DNA of 32,430 bases from Aequorivita sp. (GCA_026646335.1 JAPKFY010000017.1:1-32430), one strand, 5' to 3'. Positions 24,635 to 32,100 are shown, numbered from the stretch's first letter. Notes: generated from the letters alone by a model not told the origin. Program-made: numbers and translations.

Positions 24635-25303
24635 TCAACCTACAATTTCCCTAATTTTTTCTGAAGTGATAATTTTTTCAGAATAACCTTCTTTCGCCAA
24701 TACCAGCATTGCTTCTGCAATAGTTTCGGCTTTAATCATTTTGTACTTCTTTGGAATTAAAAACCCAAAAATTTTCATAAAAATGGAAGCTACATTTTCA
24801 CCCAAACGCGATTCATTTCGCTCGCCAACAATTAATGAAGGTTGAAGAATATAAATGTCAGGTTGAACGCAGTCGAAACCTTGCTTCAACACATCCCGTT
24901 CCATTTCGCCTTTCGTTTTGTTGTAAAAAACACGGCTATTTTCATCTGCACCCATTGCTGAAATTACGATAACTGTTTCAATCCCATTCTGTTTTGCAAG
25001 TTTTGCAGCGGCAACAGGAATGCCGTAATCTATTTTTTTATAAGTTTCTTTGTTGGGAGTTTTGGCTTTTGTTGTACCGATACAGCAAAAAACTACATCG
25101 GCCTTAAATGTTTCAGAATGTTTTTCCAATTGAAACATATCAATTAAATGCTCTTCAATTTTCGGGGAATTGTTTTCTGCGGAACTGCGGGAGAATAACT
25201 TTATTTTTTCAAAGGAAGAATCTTTCAAAAGCTTTTCTAATAAAATACTTCCCGTTAATCCCGTGGCGCCTAAAATGATTGCTGTTTTTTTCAACTTTGA
25301 CAA
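24635..25303 (-). CDS. NAD(P)-binding oxidoreductase-like protein (atypical SDR / NmrA-like)
   Basis: This 222-residue Rossmann-fold protein has the dinucleotide-binding motif GATGLTGS (residues 12-19), followed by VVFCCIGTTKAKTPNKETYKKIDYGIPVAAAKLAKQ, VIVISAMGAD and YNKTKGEME (an extended-SDR-like YxxxK). It resembles the TIP30/HTATIP2-like atypical SDR group; the substrate is unknown. Residues 141-150 (QGFDCVQPDI) are encoded by a copy of the REP-B repeat, apparently inserted in frame just before YILQPSLIVGER. The gene has no nearby ATG: an in-frame TAA lies five codons upstream, and the candidate TTG starts (25301-25303 and 25292-25294) lie within or at the edge of the REP-A arm, giving (M)SKLKKTAII or (M)KKTAII. 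It diverges from the RAYT gene. Confidence 0.83.
   Translation of the reverse strand: MSKLKKTAIILGATGLTGSILLEKLLKDSSFEKIKLFSRSSAENNSPKIEEHLIDMFQLEKHSETFKADVVFCCIGTTKAKTPNKETYKKIDYGIPVAAAKLAKQNGIETVIVISAMGADENSRVFYNKTKGEMERDVLKQGFDCVQPDIYILQPSLIVGERNESRLGENVASIFMKIFGFLIPKKYKMIKAETIAEAMLVLAKEGYSEKIITSEKIREIVG
24856..24881. repeat. REP-B copy embedded in frame in the NAD(P)-binding gene
   Basis: This 26-bp unit differs from the intergenic copy at 24575-24600 by one base (GAACGC versus GAGCGC). On the minus strand it is read through as QGFDCVQPDI without a stop. The close identity between a coding and a non-coding copy indicates recent dispersal rather than protein-level conservation. Confidence 0.8.
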
Positions 25304-25385
25304 AGTTTTTGAAATTTAATTTTATACTATAATTTGAATTATAATGCTGACTACGATTTAAAAATAGATAAACTTTGTCAAAGCT
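25293..25385. repeat. Split REP-A element upstream of the RAYT gene
   Basis: The arms AACTTTGACAAAGTTT (25293-25308) and AAACTTTGTCAAAGCT (25370-25385) are inverted, with one mismatch to the canonical arm, and separated by 61 AT-rich bases instead of one. The interior holds a smaller palindrome TATAATT-TG-AATTATA (25328-25343). The left arm supplies the TTG start of the minus-strand NAD(P)-binding gene; the right arm is 33 bp before the RAYT ATG. Confidence 0.8.
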
Positions 25386-25418
25386 AGCACTCAAATTTAT
25401 TATATTAAGTTTATAGAA

Positions 25419-26003
25419 ATGCAAAGTTTTTACACCTTGGAAACTGACAGGCACTATCATATCTATAACCGCGCAAATGGAACTGAAAAGATTTTTGTGT
25501 CCACTGAAAATTTTGACTTCTTTCTTCGTAAATATAGGAAGTTTATAGTTCCTGTTGTTGATACATTTTGCTATTGCTTAATGCCGAATCACTTTCATTT
25601 TTTAATAAAGGTCAAGTCTGAAAAACAATTAATGGAACTTGAATTTTACCAAGATTTTAAGAATAAAAGTCTTTTCGTGAGTAAACAATTTTCAAACTTG
25701 TTTAGCTCCTATACGCAGGCTTTCAATAAACAACAGGGAAGAAGGGGCAATCTTTTTATGCGGCCTTTCAAGCGAAAGGAGATACAGGATGAAATTTATT
25801 TTCGAAAGCTTGTTCAATATATTCATCTTAACCCAGTTGAAGCCGGGCTCTGCAATTATCCGACAGAATGGGTGCATTCTTCATACAATGCTTTGATTTC
25901 CCAAAAACCAACTTTGCTAAACAGGTTGGAAGTTTTGAGATATTTTGATACAGTAAAATTTTATTTATGTTCACTCATATCCACCCCAGATTACAGGTAT
26001 TGA
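25419..26003 (+). CDS. REP-associated tyrosine transposase (RAYT, Y1/IS200-like)
   Basis: This 194-residue single-strand DNA transposase of the Y1 HUH superfamily has RHYHIYNRANGTEKIF at the start and the metal-binding HUH motif MPNHFHFLIK (His58, His60). The probable nucleophile is Tyr98 in SSYTQAFNKQQGRRGNLF, followed by PFKRKEI and YIHLNPVEAGL and the terminal SSYNAL block. These features match RAYTs, which are single-copy domesticated relatives of IS200/IS605 transposases and are linked to the spread of REP palindromes. No tnpB and no IS ends are seen. Instead it is bracketed by REP-A palindromes: one arm 33 bp before the start and a full 33-bp copy 15 bp after the stop. This is the expected genomic signature of a RAYT with its cognate repeats. 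Length and motifs look intact. Confidence 0.9.
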   Translation: MQSFYTLETDRHYHIYNRANGTEKIFVSTENFDFFLRKYRKFIVPVVDTFCYCLMPNHFHFLIKVKSEKQLMELEFYQDFKNKSLFVSKQFSNLFSSYTQAFNKQQGRRGNLFMRPFKRKEIQDEIYFRKLVQYIHLNPVEAGLCNYPTEWVHSSYNALISQKPTLLNRLEVLRYFDTVKFYLCSLISTPDYRY

Positions 26004-26018
26004 AACATTCTAAATCTT

Positions 26019-26051
26019 AACTTTGACAAAGTTTAAAACTTTGTCAAAGTT
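26019..26051. repeat. REP-A palindrome at the start of dinB (33 bp)
   Basis: AACTTTGACAAAGTTT (26019-26034) and AAACTTTGTCAAAGTT (26036-26051) are perfect reverse complements around a central A. It is identical in both arms to the copy before cutC and differs only at the central base. It begins 15 bp after the RAYT stop and is read as the first codons of dinB. Confidence 0.87.
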
Positions 26052-27147
26052 GGAAGAAAATATCCGCAAAATAATCCACGTAGATATGGATGCTTTTTAT
26101 GCGTCCGTGGAGCAGTTGGACAATCCCGAACTGCGCGGAAAAGCCGTTGCCGTTGGCGGTAGCTCGGCTCGTGGCGTGGTGAGTGCGGCTAGTTACGAAG
26201 CCCGTAAGTTTGGCGTTCGCAGTGCGATGAGTGGTGCAATGGCACGCAAGCTTTGCCCTGAACTTATTTTTGTGAGAACTAATTTTGATCGCTATAAAGA
26301 AGTTTCAAAACAGATTCGGAAAATATTTTTTGAATATACCGATTTGGTGGAGCCGCTTTCTTTAGACGAAGCCTATCTGGACGTTACCGAAAACAAAAAA
26401 GGCAATCCCAGTGCGACGATGATTGCGACCGAGATTCGGAAAAAGATAAAGGAAAAGACAGGGCTGAACGCTTCCGCAGGAATTTCTGTAAATAAATTTG
26501 TGGCGAAAATAGCAAGCGACATCAACAAGCCCAACGGGCAAAAAACCATTGGCCCCGAGGAGGTGGTTCCTTTTTTGGAAACGTTGGACGTGAAGAAGTT
26601 TTACGGTGTCGGGAAGGTTACCAAAGAGAAAATGTACCGTTTGGGTATTTTTACGGGAAAGGATTTAAAAAGTAAATCAATTGAATTTTTAGAGGAGAAC
26701 TTCGGAAAGAGCGGTGGTTTTTATTACAACGTGGTCCGTGGAATTCACAACAGCAAAGTGAAACCTTCGCGAACGCAGAAATCCTTGGCTGCCGAACATA
26801 CATTTTCAGAAAATATTTCTTCAGAAATTTTTATGATGGAAAGGCTTGAAGAAATTGCGGGTGAAGTTGAAAGACGCCTGCACAAAAGCAAACTTGCAGG
26901 AAAAACGGTTACATTGAAAATTAAATATCGCGATTTCACATTGCAAACGCGCAGCAAAACGCTTCCGCTTTTTATCGCTTCCAAAGAATTGATTTTGGAT
27001 GTAGTTAAAGAATTGTTATTTCAGGAAAAAATGAAGGAATCGGTACGGTTGTTGGGAATTTCAATCTCACACCTAAACAACGAAACCCCTAAGAAAAAGG
27101 AGGTTTTAAAAGAATCAATTGATGTGCAATTGAAGCTTGAATTTTAA
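26023..27147 (+). CDS. dinB: DNA polymerase IV (Y-family translesion polymerase)
   Basis: This Y-family polymerase of about 365-374 residues has RKIIHVDMDAFYASVEQ (metal ligand Asp21), VRSAMSGAMARKLCPELIFV, PLSLDEAYLDVT (Asp115-Glu116), the NKFVAKIASDINKPNGQ thumb block and a little-finger domain ending before a short Lys-rich tail. It copies past DNA lesions and is error-prone. The start is uncertain: there is no ATG before residue 22, and three in-frame TTG codons (26023, 26041, 26050) all lie in or at the edge of the REP-A palindrome. Because family members usually begin one or two residues before RKIIHxDMD, TTG at 26050 (giving (M)EENIRKII) seems biologically most likely. It is co-directional with the RAYT gene 19 bp upstream. 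Confidence 0.92.
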   Translation: MTKFKTLSKLEENIRKIIHVDMDAFYASVEQLDNPELRGKAVAVGGSSARGVVSAASYEARKFGVRSAMSGAMARKLCPELIFVRTNFDRYKEVSKQIRKIFFEYTDLVEPLSLDEAYLDVTENKKGNPSATMIATEIRKKIKEKTGLNASAGISVNKFVAKIASDINKPNGQKTIGPEEVVPFLETLDVKKFYGVGKVTKEKMYRLGIFTGKDLKSKSIEFLEENFGKSGGFYYNVVRGIHNSKVKPSRTQKSLAAEHTFSENISSEIFMMERLEEIAGEVERRLHKSKLAGKTVTLKIKYRDFTLQTRSKTLPLFIASKELILDVVKELLFQEKMKESVRLLGISISHLNNETPKKKEVLKESIDVQLKLEF

Positions 27148-27148
27148 A

Positions 27149-27190
27149 GCCCCCTCCGCCTTCGGCACCTCCCCCTGAAAAAGGGGGAGG
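27149..27190. repeat. GC-rich palindromic repeat after dinB
   Basis: Two bases after the dinB stop codon a C-rich block with GCC-TTC-GGC is followed by a 9-bp hairpin CCTCCCCCT-GAAAA-AGGGGGAGG (27168-27190). It has no T-tract, so it is not a classical terminator, although it could slow or end transcription. The C-run style resembles the insert in the macroglobulin gene and common flavobacterial dispersed repeats (recollection). Confidence 0.7.
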
Positions 27191-27257
27191 AAGATTGTAA
27201 AAATTTTAAATATGATAGAAAGCTACTTATCTTTAACTAATTTAAAACTCCAGATTT

Positions 27258-28019
27258 ATGAAAACCGTAGCTTTTTCCCTTCTTGCCCTTGCAGGTTTCA
27301 CCTTTCTATTTTCCTGTAAAAACGACGCTAAAACAAACGAAGAAACGCAGACTGTTGTAACTGATTCCATTCCTGCGGAAACTGCGCCCGAAGCTATGTA
27401 CGTTACCGCGGTAAGTGGATTGACTTTGCGCGAATTCCCAAACCTTCAAAGTGCAAAGCTTGCCGTGATGCCTTTGGGCACGAAAGTAAAAATCGTGAAT
27501 GCCGAAGGAAAAACCACGATGAATGTGGGGGGAATTGATGGCGCGATGGATGAGGTGGAATTCAACAACCAAAAAGGGTTTGCGTTTAATGGTTTTTTAT
27601 CGAAGTTTTTTCCTCCTGGTGAAAATGCTTCGGCAAAGCATTATGCCGAAGAATTGAAAAAAGAATTTTCAATGGTAAATTATTCTGAAGCAACTGGTGG
27701 AACCGTGAGTCAGCCTACGAAAACAGAAATACTTGTTTTACCGACTGATAAATGGCACGAAGCTTTTTTTACGGCACAGCAACTTTTTCAAATACCAAAG
27801 GCATTTGCTTTTCCCAACCCAAAAGGTTCAAATAACGAAACACAGCAAGACGGTAACAAAAAGAAAAACGATTTTACTAGTGAGTTACAGATTGCACGTA
27901 ATGAAAACGAGCTTCAGAAGATAGTCTATAACTACAAAACGACAGGTTTTGGTTATACGGTTACTATTACCAAAGAAGCGGATGGAATGAAACTTGAAAA
28001 GGTTGAGGTGGCGGATTAA
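27258..28019 (+). CDS. SH3-like domain lipoprotein, function unknown
   Basis: This 253-residue lipoprotein has a signal ending in LFSC (Cys20), then a Thr/Glu-rich linker. A bacterial SH3-like segment at about residues 47-118 starts with MYVTAVSGLTLREFPNLQSAKLAVMPLGTKVKIV and ends with NNQKGFAFNGFLSKFFPP. The C-terminal half (residues ~125-253) is hydrophilic and unrecognised; it includes an Asn/Lys-rich region and ends in a short beta-rich stretch (GFGYTVTITKEADGMKLEKVEV). SH3-like domains of this type often bind peptidoglycan or peptides, but I cannot assign a function. It is a single gene whose stop directly abuts the stop of the convergent pyruvate kinase gene, with no room for a terminator between them. 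Confidence 0.8.
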   Translation: MKTVAFSLLALAGFTFLFSCKNDAKTNEETQTVVTDSIPAETAPEAMYVTAVSGLTLREFPNLQSAKLAVMPLGTKVKIVNAEGKTTMNVGGIDGAMDEVEFNNQKGFAFNGFLSKFFPPGENASAKHYAEELKKEFSMVNYSEATGGTVSQPTKTEILVLPTDKWHEAFFTAQQLFQIPKAFAFPNPKGSNNETQQDGNKKKNDFTSELQIARNENELQKIVYNYKTTGFGYTVTITKEADGMKLEKVEVAD

Positions 28020-29450
28020 TTATTTAACCTGTGTAACCCGCAAGGTATTCACCATTCCTTTATCCACAATGGGCATGGCTGCTAGGTTGATTAAATAATC
28101 GCCTTTGTGTACGTAGCCTTTTTCAAAAGCAATCCGGTTTACGTCGTCCACGGTTTCGTCTGTACTTACATATTTATCGTAATAAAATGCCTTTACACCC
28201 CATAACAAATTTAGGCGCGCCAAAATGCGTTTGTTGCTGGTAAAAGCCAATATAAAAGCCGAAGGTCGCCAAGCTGAAATCTGAAAGGCCGTATAACCAC
28301 TATTTGTCAATGTGCAAATGGCTTGTGCCTCAATTTCATTGGCCATAAGGGCCGCGTGATAGCAGATGGATTTTGTAACGTAACGGTTGGTTTTAATCTG
28401 GGGTGGCTCTTGTGGAACACGAATCAATTCAGAATTTTCTACACTTTTCAGAATTTTCGTCATTGTTTTTATTACGGCAACGGGATAATTCCCCACGGAA
28501 GTTTCTCCGGAAAGCATCACGGCATCGGCGCCGTCCATTACGGAGTTTGCAACGTCGTTCACCTCGGCACGGGTTGGAGTGAGTGAAGTGATCATCGTTT
28601 CCATCATTTGGGTAGCAATGATTACCGGTATCCGTGCACGTTTTGCGGTAAGAACCAATTCTTTTTGAATAAGTGGAACTTCCTCAGCGGGAACTTCTAC
28701 GCCCAAATCGCCACGGGCAACCATCAGGCCGTCGCAGTAGGCAACGATTTTATCGATGTTTGCAACGGCTTCCGGTTTTTCAATTTTAGCGATTATAGGA
28801 ATTTTATATTCCGAATGTGCTTCAATCAGGGCTTGCAATTCCTTTAAATCTTCGGCGTGGCGCACAAAGGAAAGCGCCAACCAGTCTACTTTTTGTTCAA
28901 TGGCAAAAATGGCATCTTCTTTATCCTTTGCCGTCAATGCGGGAAGCGAAATTTTTGTATTTGGCAGGTTTACTCCTTTTTTGGAACGCAGTGGTCCACC
29001 TTGGATAACCATTACTTTAACAGTGTCTTTTCTGTTGGTTTCCAGCACTTCAAACATAAGTTTGCCATCATCCAAAAGTACGCGTTCACCGGGGTTTACA
29101 TCCTTTGGAAAGTTGTCATAATTCATATATACTTTCTTCTTGGTGCCTTCAAACTCTTTTCCTGTACAAAAAAGGAGCTGATCTCCCGGTTGTACCACGA
29201 CTTCTTCTTTCATTACCCCTACGCGAAGTTTTGGACCTTGCAGATCGCCCATTACGGCAACGTGAGTATCCAATTCATCTGAAAGTTTTCGAATGGTTTC
29301 AATAGTTTTTTTTACGGTGGCGTAATCTGCGTGCGAAAAATTCACCCTAAAAACATCTACACCTTCCAAAATCATCTGTCTGAGGATTTCTTCGCTGGAA
29401 CTTGCAGGGCCAAGGGTGGCAACTATTTTGGTTCTTTTTTGATTTGACAT
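28020..29450 (-). CDS. pyk: Pyruvate kinase
   Basis: This 476-residue glycolytic enzyme converts phosphoenolpyruvate and ADP to pyruvate and ATP. It shows TKIVATLGPAS near the start, FRVNFSHAD (substrate-binding Arg35), the active-site segment IIAKIEKPEAV, MVARGDLGVEVPAEEVPLIQKE, ATQMMETM and DAVMLSGETSVGNYPV. The C-terminal allosteric domain ends in TLRVTQVK. Length is normal for the family. Its ATG directly follows the stop of the IPExxxVDY gene with no gap, so the two are translationally coupled. It is the last gene of the minus-strand housekeeping cluster. Confidence 0.97.
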   Translation of the reverse strand: MSNQKRTKIVATLGPASSSEEILRQMILEGVDVFRVNFSHADYATVKKTIETIRKLSDELDTHVAVMGDLQGPKLRVGVMKEEVVVQPGDQLLFCTGKEFEGTKKKVYMNYDNFPKDVNPGERVLLDDGKLMFEVLETNRKDTVKVMVIQGGPLRSKKGVNLPNTKISLPALTAKDKEDAIFAIEQKVDWLALSFVRHAEDLKELQALIEAHSEYKIPIIAKIEKPEAVANIDKIVAYCDGLMVARGDLGVEVPAEEVPLIQKELVLTAKRARIPVIIATQMMETMITSLTPTRAEVNDVANSVMDGADAVMLSGETSVGNYPVAVIKTMTKILKSVENSELIRVPQEPPQIKTNRYVTKSICYHAALMANEIEAQAICTLTNSGYTAFQISAWRPSAFILAFTSNKRILARLNLLWGVKAFYYDKYVSTDETVDDVNRIAFEKGYVHKGDYLINLAAMPIVDKGMVNTLRVTQVK

Positions 29451-29936
29451 TTAGTCGAAAATTAAATTGTTTTTTGATTTTATATTGTCTGTTTCCACAA
29501 GGTAGGCGGAAACAATCTGTTCTATATTGTTTATTTGTGCAAGTAAGCTTTGCAGCGGAACATTTTCAAAGTCTGAATAAATTTTCAGGAAATAATCCAC
29601 TTTTTTAAACTCTGGCAACAGAAAATGGTCTTTTTCTGAACCGATTTCTGAAAACAGGCCACCGGAACTTTGCAAACCTGCTTCCGCGATTCTACATTTA
29701 TTGGCAACAAGATAATATTGGCTATAATTGAATTCGTCCATAAAATCGAAAATCGGAAAGGTTACCATCATTCCTTTTGAAGGAAAATCTATGTCCACTC
29801 TTCTTCTTTTGAAACGTGTGTTTAGGTGCCGGTTCATCAAATAGGCCACTTTATACTCTTCTTCGCTGCAATGGACGGCGATGAGCGTATAGGGTTCTTC
29901 AAATTCCTCTCCCATATCCAATTTGTGATGGACCAT
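29451..29936 (-). CDS. IPExxxVDY family protein
   Basis: This 161-residue protein belongs to a small family known almost only from Bacteroidetes and named after a C-terminal IPExxxVDY motif, here LPEFKKVDYFLKIY. Other conserved pieces are LIAVHCSEEEYKVAYLMNRHLNTRFKRRR and FDFMDEFNYSQYYLVANKC. No function is established. There is no signal peptide. It sits between rnc and pyk, as in most members of the phylum, and its stop codon abuts the pyk start. A 148-bp gap separates it from rnc, and a -7-like box there may give the pair its own promoter. Confidence 0.9.
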   Translation of the reverse strand: MVHHKLDMGEEFEEPYTLIAVHCSEEEYKVAYLMNRHLNTRFKRRRVDIDFPSKGMMVTFPIFDFMDEFNYSQYYLVANKCRIAEAGLQSSGGLFSEIGSEKDHFLLPEFKKVDYFLKIYSDFENVPLQSLLAQINNIEQIVSAYLVETDNIKSKNNLIFD

Positions 29937-30004
29937 ATTTCTTTGATGTTGTTGATATTATGGTTGCTGTGGATGCTATTGTTTTGCTGCCACAAGTATT
30001 TATA

Positions 30005-30012
30005 CAAAAATA
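30005..30012 (-). promoter_or_regulatory. Possible -7 box for IPExxxVDY-pyk
   Basis: On the minus strand TATTTTTG matches the Bacteroidetes -7 consensus TAnnTTTG. It lies 69 bp before the IPExxxVDY start. The -33 element is weak, so the call rests mostly on this box and the unusual 148-bp gap between rnc and its downstream neighbour. Confidence 0.4.
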
Positions 30013-30084
30013 GGCAACTTTAGAGGTATTAACTAAAGAACTTGGGAATGTTGGAAACAATTAATCTAAAAATAACCTTGAAAT

Positions 30085-30828
30085 TTAAGGCTTTTCTGAG
30101 TCAATCTTTATCTGAAGTTTGTAAAAAGCTCTTTTTGCAGCACGTTCTTCGGCTTTCTTTTTAGAGGTTGCACGGGCTTTAGTGATAATTTCGTCCTCAA
30201 GTTTTAGGCGGACGGCAAAATGTTTCAATTCATCTTTGCCATTGTCCTCATAGACCTCAAAGTTGAACTGCTTCTTGTATTTTTGGCACCATTCAATAAA
30301 AAGGCTTTTGTAGCTGATTACCTTTCCTTCCAGTTTTTTGATATCAACATAAGGCTTTATCACCCTTTTTTGGATGAATTTTTCACAATATTTGAAGCCA
30401 CGGTCCAAATAAATTGCACCCACGAGCGCTTCAAAAACATTTCCGTAAATATTTCCACTGAATTGTTGCGTTGGGACCGTTGTTTTTAAAAATTTCACCA
30501 ATTGAAGATCGCGGCCCAGTTCGTTTAAGTGTTCGCGGCTCACTACTTTACTGCGCATTTTGGTTAAATAGCCTTCATTGCCGCTTGGTACTTTTTTAAA
30601 CAAATGTGCAGCTATTACGGCACCTAGCATGGCATCACCCAGAAATTCAAGCCTTTCGTAGTTTTGGGGTTGGCCATTTGGGTTTTTCTCGTTTGTGGAG
30701 CGGTGCGTAAATGCAGTTTTGTAAATGGAAATATCTTTAGGCTTGAAACCCAATATTTTTTTTAGGGAATTGAAAAATTCCCCGTTCTTGTCAGTACGGG
30801 AAGAAAATATGTTTTTAATGGAGGCCAT
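30085..30828 (-). CDS. rnc: Ribonuclease III
   Basis: This 247-residue double-strand-specific endoribonuclease processes rRNA precursors and structured mRNAs. The nuclease domain carries the signature NYERLEFLGDAMLG (residues 56-69) and the second active-site segment GNVFEALVGAIYLDRG, where Glu133 matches E. coli Glu117 and Asn130 occupies the position of Asp114. The C-terminal double-stranded RNA-binding domain spans about residues 170-245 (YKSLFIEWCQKYKKQFNFEV and TKARATSKKKAEERAAKRAFYKL). It follows fabF after 8 bp, the standard arrangement. No clear terminator is visible after it. Confidence 0.96.
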   Translation of the reverse strand: MASIKNIFSSRTDKNGEFFNSLKKILGFKPKDISIYKTAFTHRSTNEKNPNGQPQNYERLEFLGDAMLGAVIAAHLFKKVPSGNEGYLTKMRSKVVSREHLNELGRDLQLVKFLKTTVPTQQFSGNIYGNVFEALVGAIYLDRGFKYCEKFIQKRVIKPYVDIKKLEGKVISYKSLFIEWCQKYKKQFNFEVYEDNGKDELKHFAVRLKLEDEIITKARATSKKKAEERAAKRAFYKLQIKIDSEKP

Positions 30829-30836
30829 TAATTATT

Positions 30837-32090
30837 TTAGGCATCAAGTTTTTTAAAGAGAACACAAGCATTGTGCCCACCAAACCCAAAAGTATTACTC
30901 ATGGCTACTTTTATGTCGCGTTTTTGAGCTTTGTTTAAGGTAAGGTTTAAGGAAGGATCTATGTTTTCATCTACCGTAGTGTGATTAATGGTAGGTGGAA
31001 CAATCCCGTATTTCATTGCCAAAATAGAGGCAATAGCTTCGATAGCACCGGCGGCACCCAAAAGGTGTCCGGTCATAGATTTTGTGGAATTGATATTGAT
31101 GTCCTTGGCGTGTTTGCCAAAAACATTTACAATAGCTTTCAATTCGGCAACATCGCCTAGAGGGGTTGCAGTTCCGTGAGTGTTTATGGTATCTACCTCG
31201 TCTGGACTCATATTGGCATCGCTGAGACAGTTAAGCATCACACGTTCCACACCTATTCCGTCAGGGTGTGGGGCCGTCATATGGTAAGCATCACTGCTCA
31301 TACCTCCACCCACAACTTCTGCATAAATTTTTGCACCGCGCTTTTTAGCGTGTTCGTATTCCTCAAGGATCAATGCTCCAGCTCCTTCGCCCAATACGAA
31401 ACCATCACGGGTCGCATCAAAGGGACGCGATGCCGTTTCAGGGCTTTCATTACGGGTTGATAAAGCGTGCATGGCATTAAAACCGCCCATACCAGCCATG
31501 GTTACAGCTGCTTCGCTTCCGCCTGTAACGATAACATCACACTGGCCCAAACGGATATAATTGAAAGCATCAATCATAGCATTGGCAGCAGAGGCGCAGG
31601 CAGAAACCGTAGTGTAGTTTGGCCCCATAAAACCGTGCTTTATGGAAATGTTTCCGGGAGCAATGTCCGCAATCATTTTTGGAATAAAGAAGGGGTTGAA
31701 ACGCGGCGTTCCATCCCCTTCTGCAAAGTTTATTACTTCATTTTGAAAAGTTTCCAACCCGCCTATTCCGGCTCCCCAAATAACACCAACGCGGAATTTA
31801 TCTACCTCATCGAGGTTTATTCCCGCATCTATTATAGCTTCATCTGAAGATACAAGGGCATATTGGGCAAAACGGTCCAGTTTTCGGGCTTCTTTCCTGT
31901 CAAAATGGTCTTCTGCGTTGAAATTCTTCAATTCGCAAGCGAATTTGGTTTTGAACTTTTCAGTGTCAAAATAGGTTATGGGCGCACAACCGCTTTTCCC
32001 ACTAATAAGAGCGGCCCAATATTCTTCAATATTGTTGCCAATAGGGGTAAGGGCACCAAGGCCTGTAACTACAACTCGCTTTAATTCCAT
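30837..32090 (-). CDS. fabF: Beta-ketoacyl-ACP synthase II
   Basis: This 417-residue condensing enzyme of fatty acid elongation has the catalytic triad Cys165 (TVSACASAAN), His305 (NTHGTATPLGD) and His342 (MTGHLLGAAGAIEA), with the lysine of NSTKSMTGH. The start VVVTGLGALTPIGN and the end NTFGFGGHNACVLF are typical. It extends acyl chains carried by the acyl carrier protein encoded 10 bp upstream, and the two genes with rnc form one transcription unit. Complete and canonical. Confidence 0.97.
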   Translation of the reverse strand: MELKRVVVTGLGALTPIGNNIEEYWAALISGKSGCAPITYFDTEKFKTKFACELKNFNAEDHFDRKEARKLDRFAQYALVSSDEAIIDAGINLDEVDKFRVGVIWGAGIGGLETFQNEVINFAEGDGTPRFNPFFIPKMIADIAPGNISIKHGFMGPNYTTVSACASAANAMIDAFNYIRLGQCDVIVTGGSEAAVTMAGMGGFNAMHALSTRNESPETASRPFDATRDGFVLGEGAGALILEEYEHAKKRGAKIYAEVVGGGMSSDAYHMTAPHPDGIGVERVMLNCLSDANMSPDEVDTINTHGTATPLGDVAELKAIVNVFGKHAKDININSTKSMTGHLLGAAGAIEAIASILAMKYGIVPPTINHTTVDENIDPSLNLTLNKAQKRDIKVAMSNTFGFGGHNACVLFKKLDA

Positions 32091-32100
32091 AGAAGAACTC

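Noticed and set aside
25419-26003. Complete IS200/IS605 insertion sequence
   Set aside because: There is no tnpB, no typical IS ends, and the protein has RAYT features with flanking REP palindromes, so a domesticated RAYT fits better.
22835-26051. Possible CRISPR-like repeat array
   Set aside because: The repeats are kilobases apart, palindromic, and without regular spacers or cas genes.
28857-29282. Open reading frame of 141 codons on the plus strand
   Set aside because: It lies wholly antisense within the well-supported pyruvate kinase gene and has no recognisable domain.
31467-31847. Plus-strand open frame of 126 codons antisense to fabF
   Set aside because: The fabF frame carries all catalytic residues; the antisense frame shows no family pattern.
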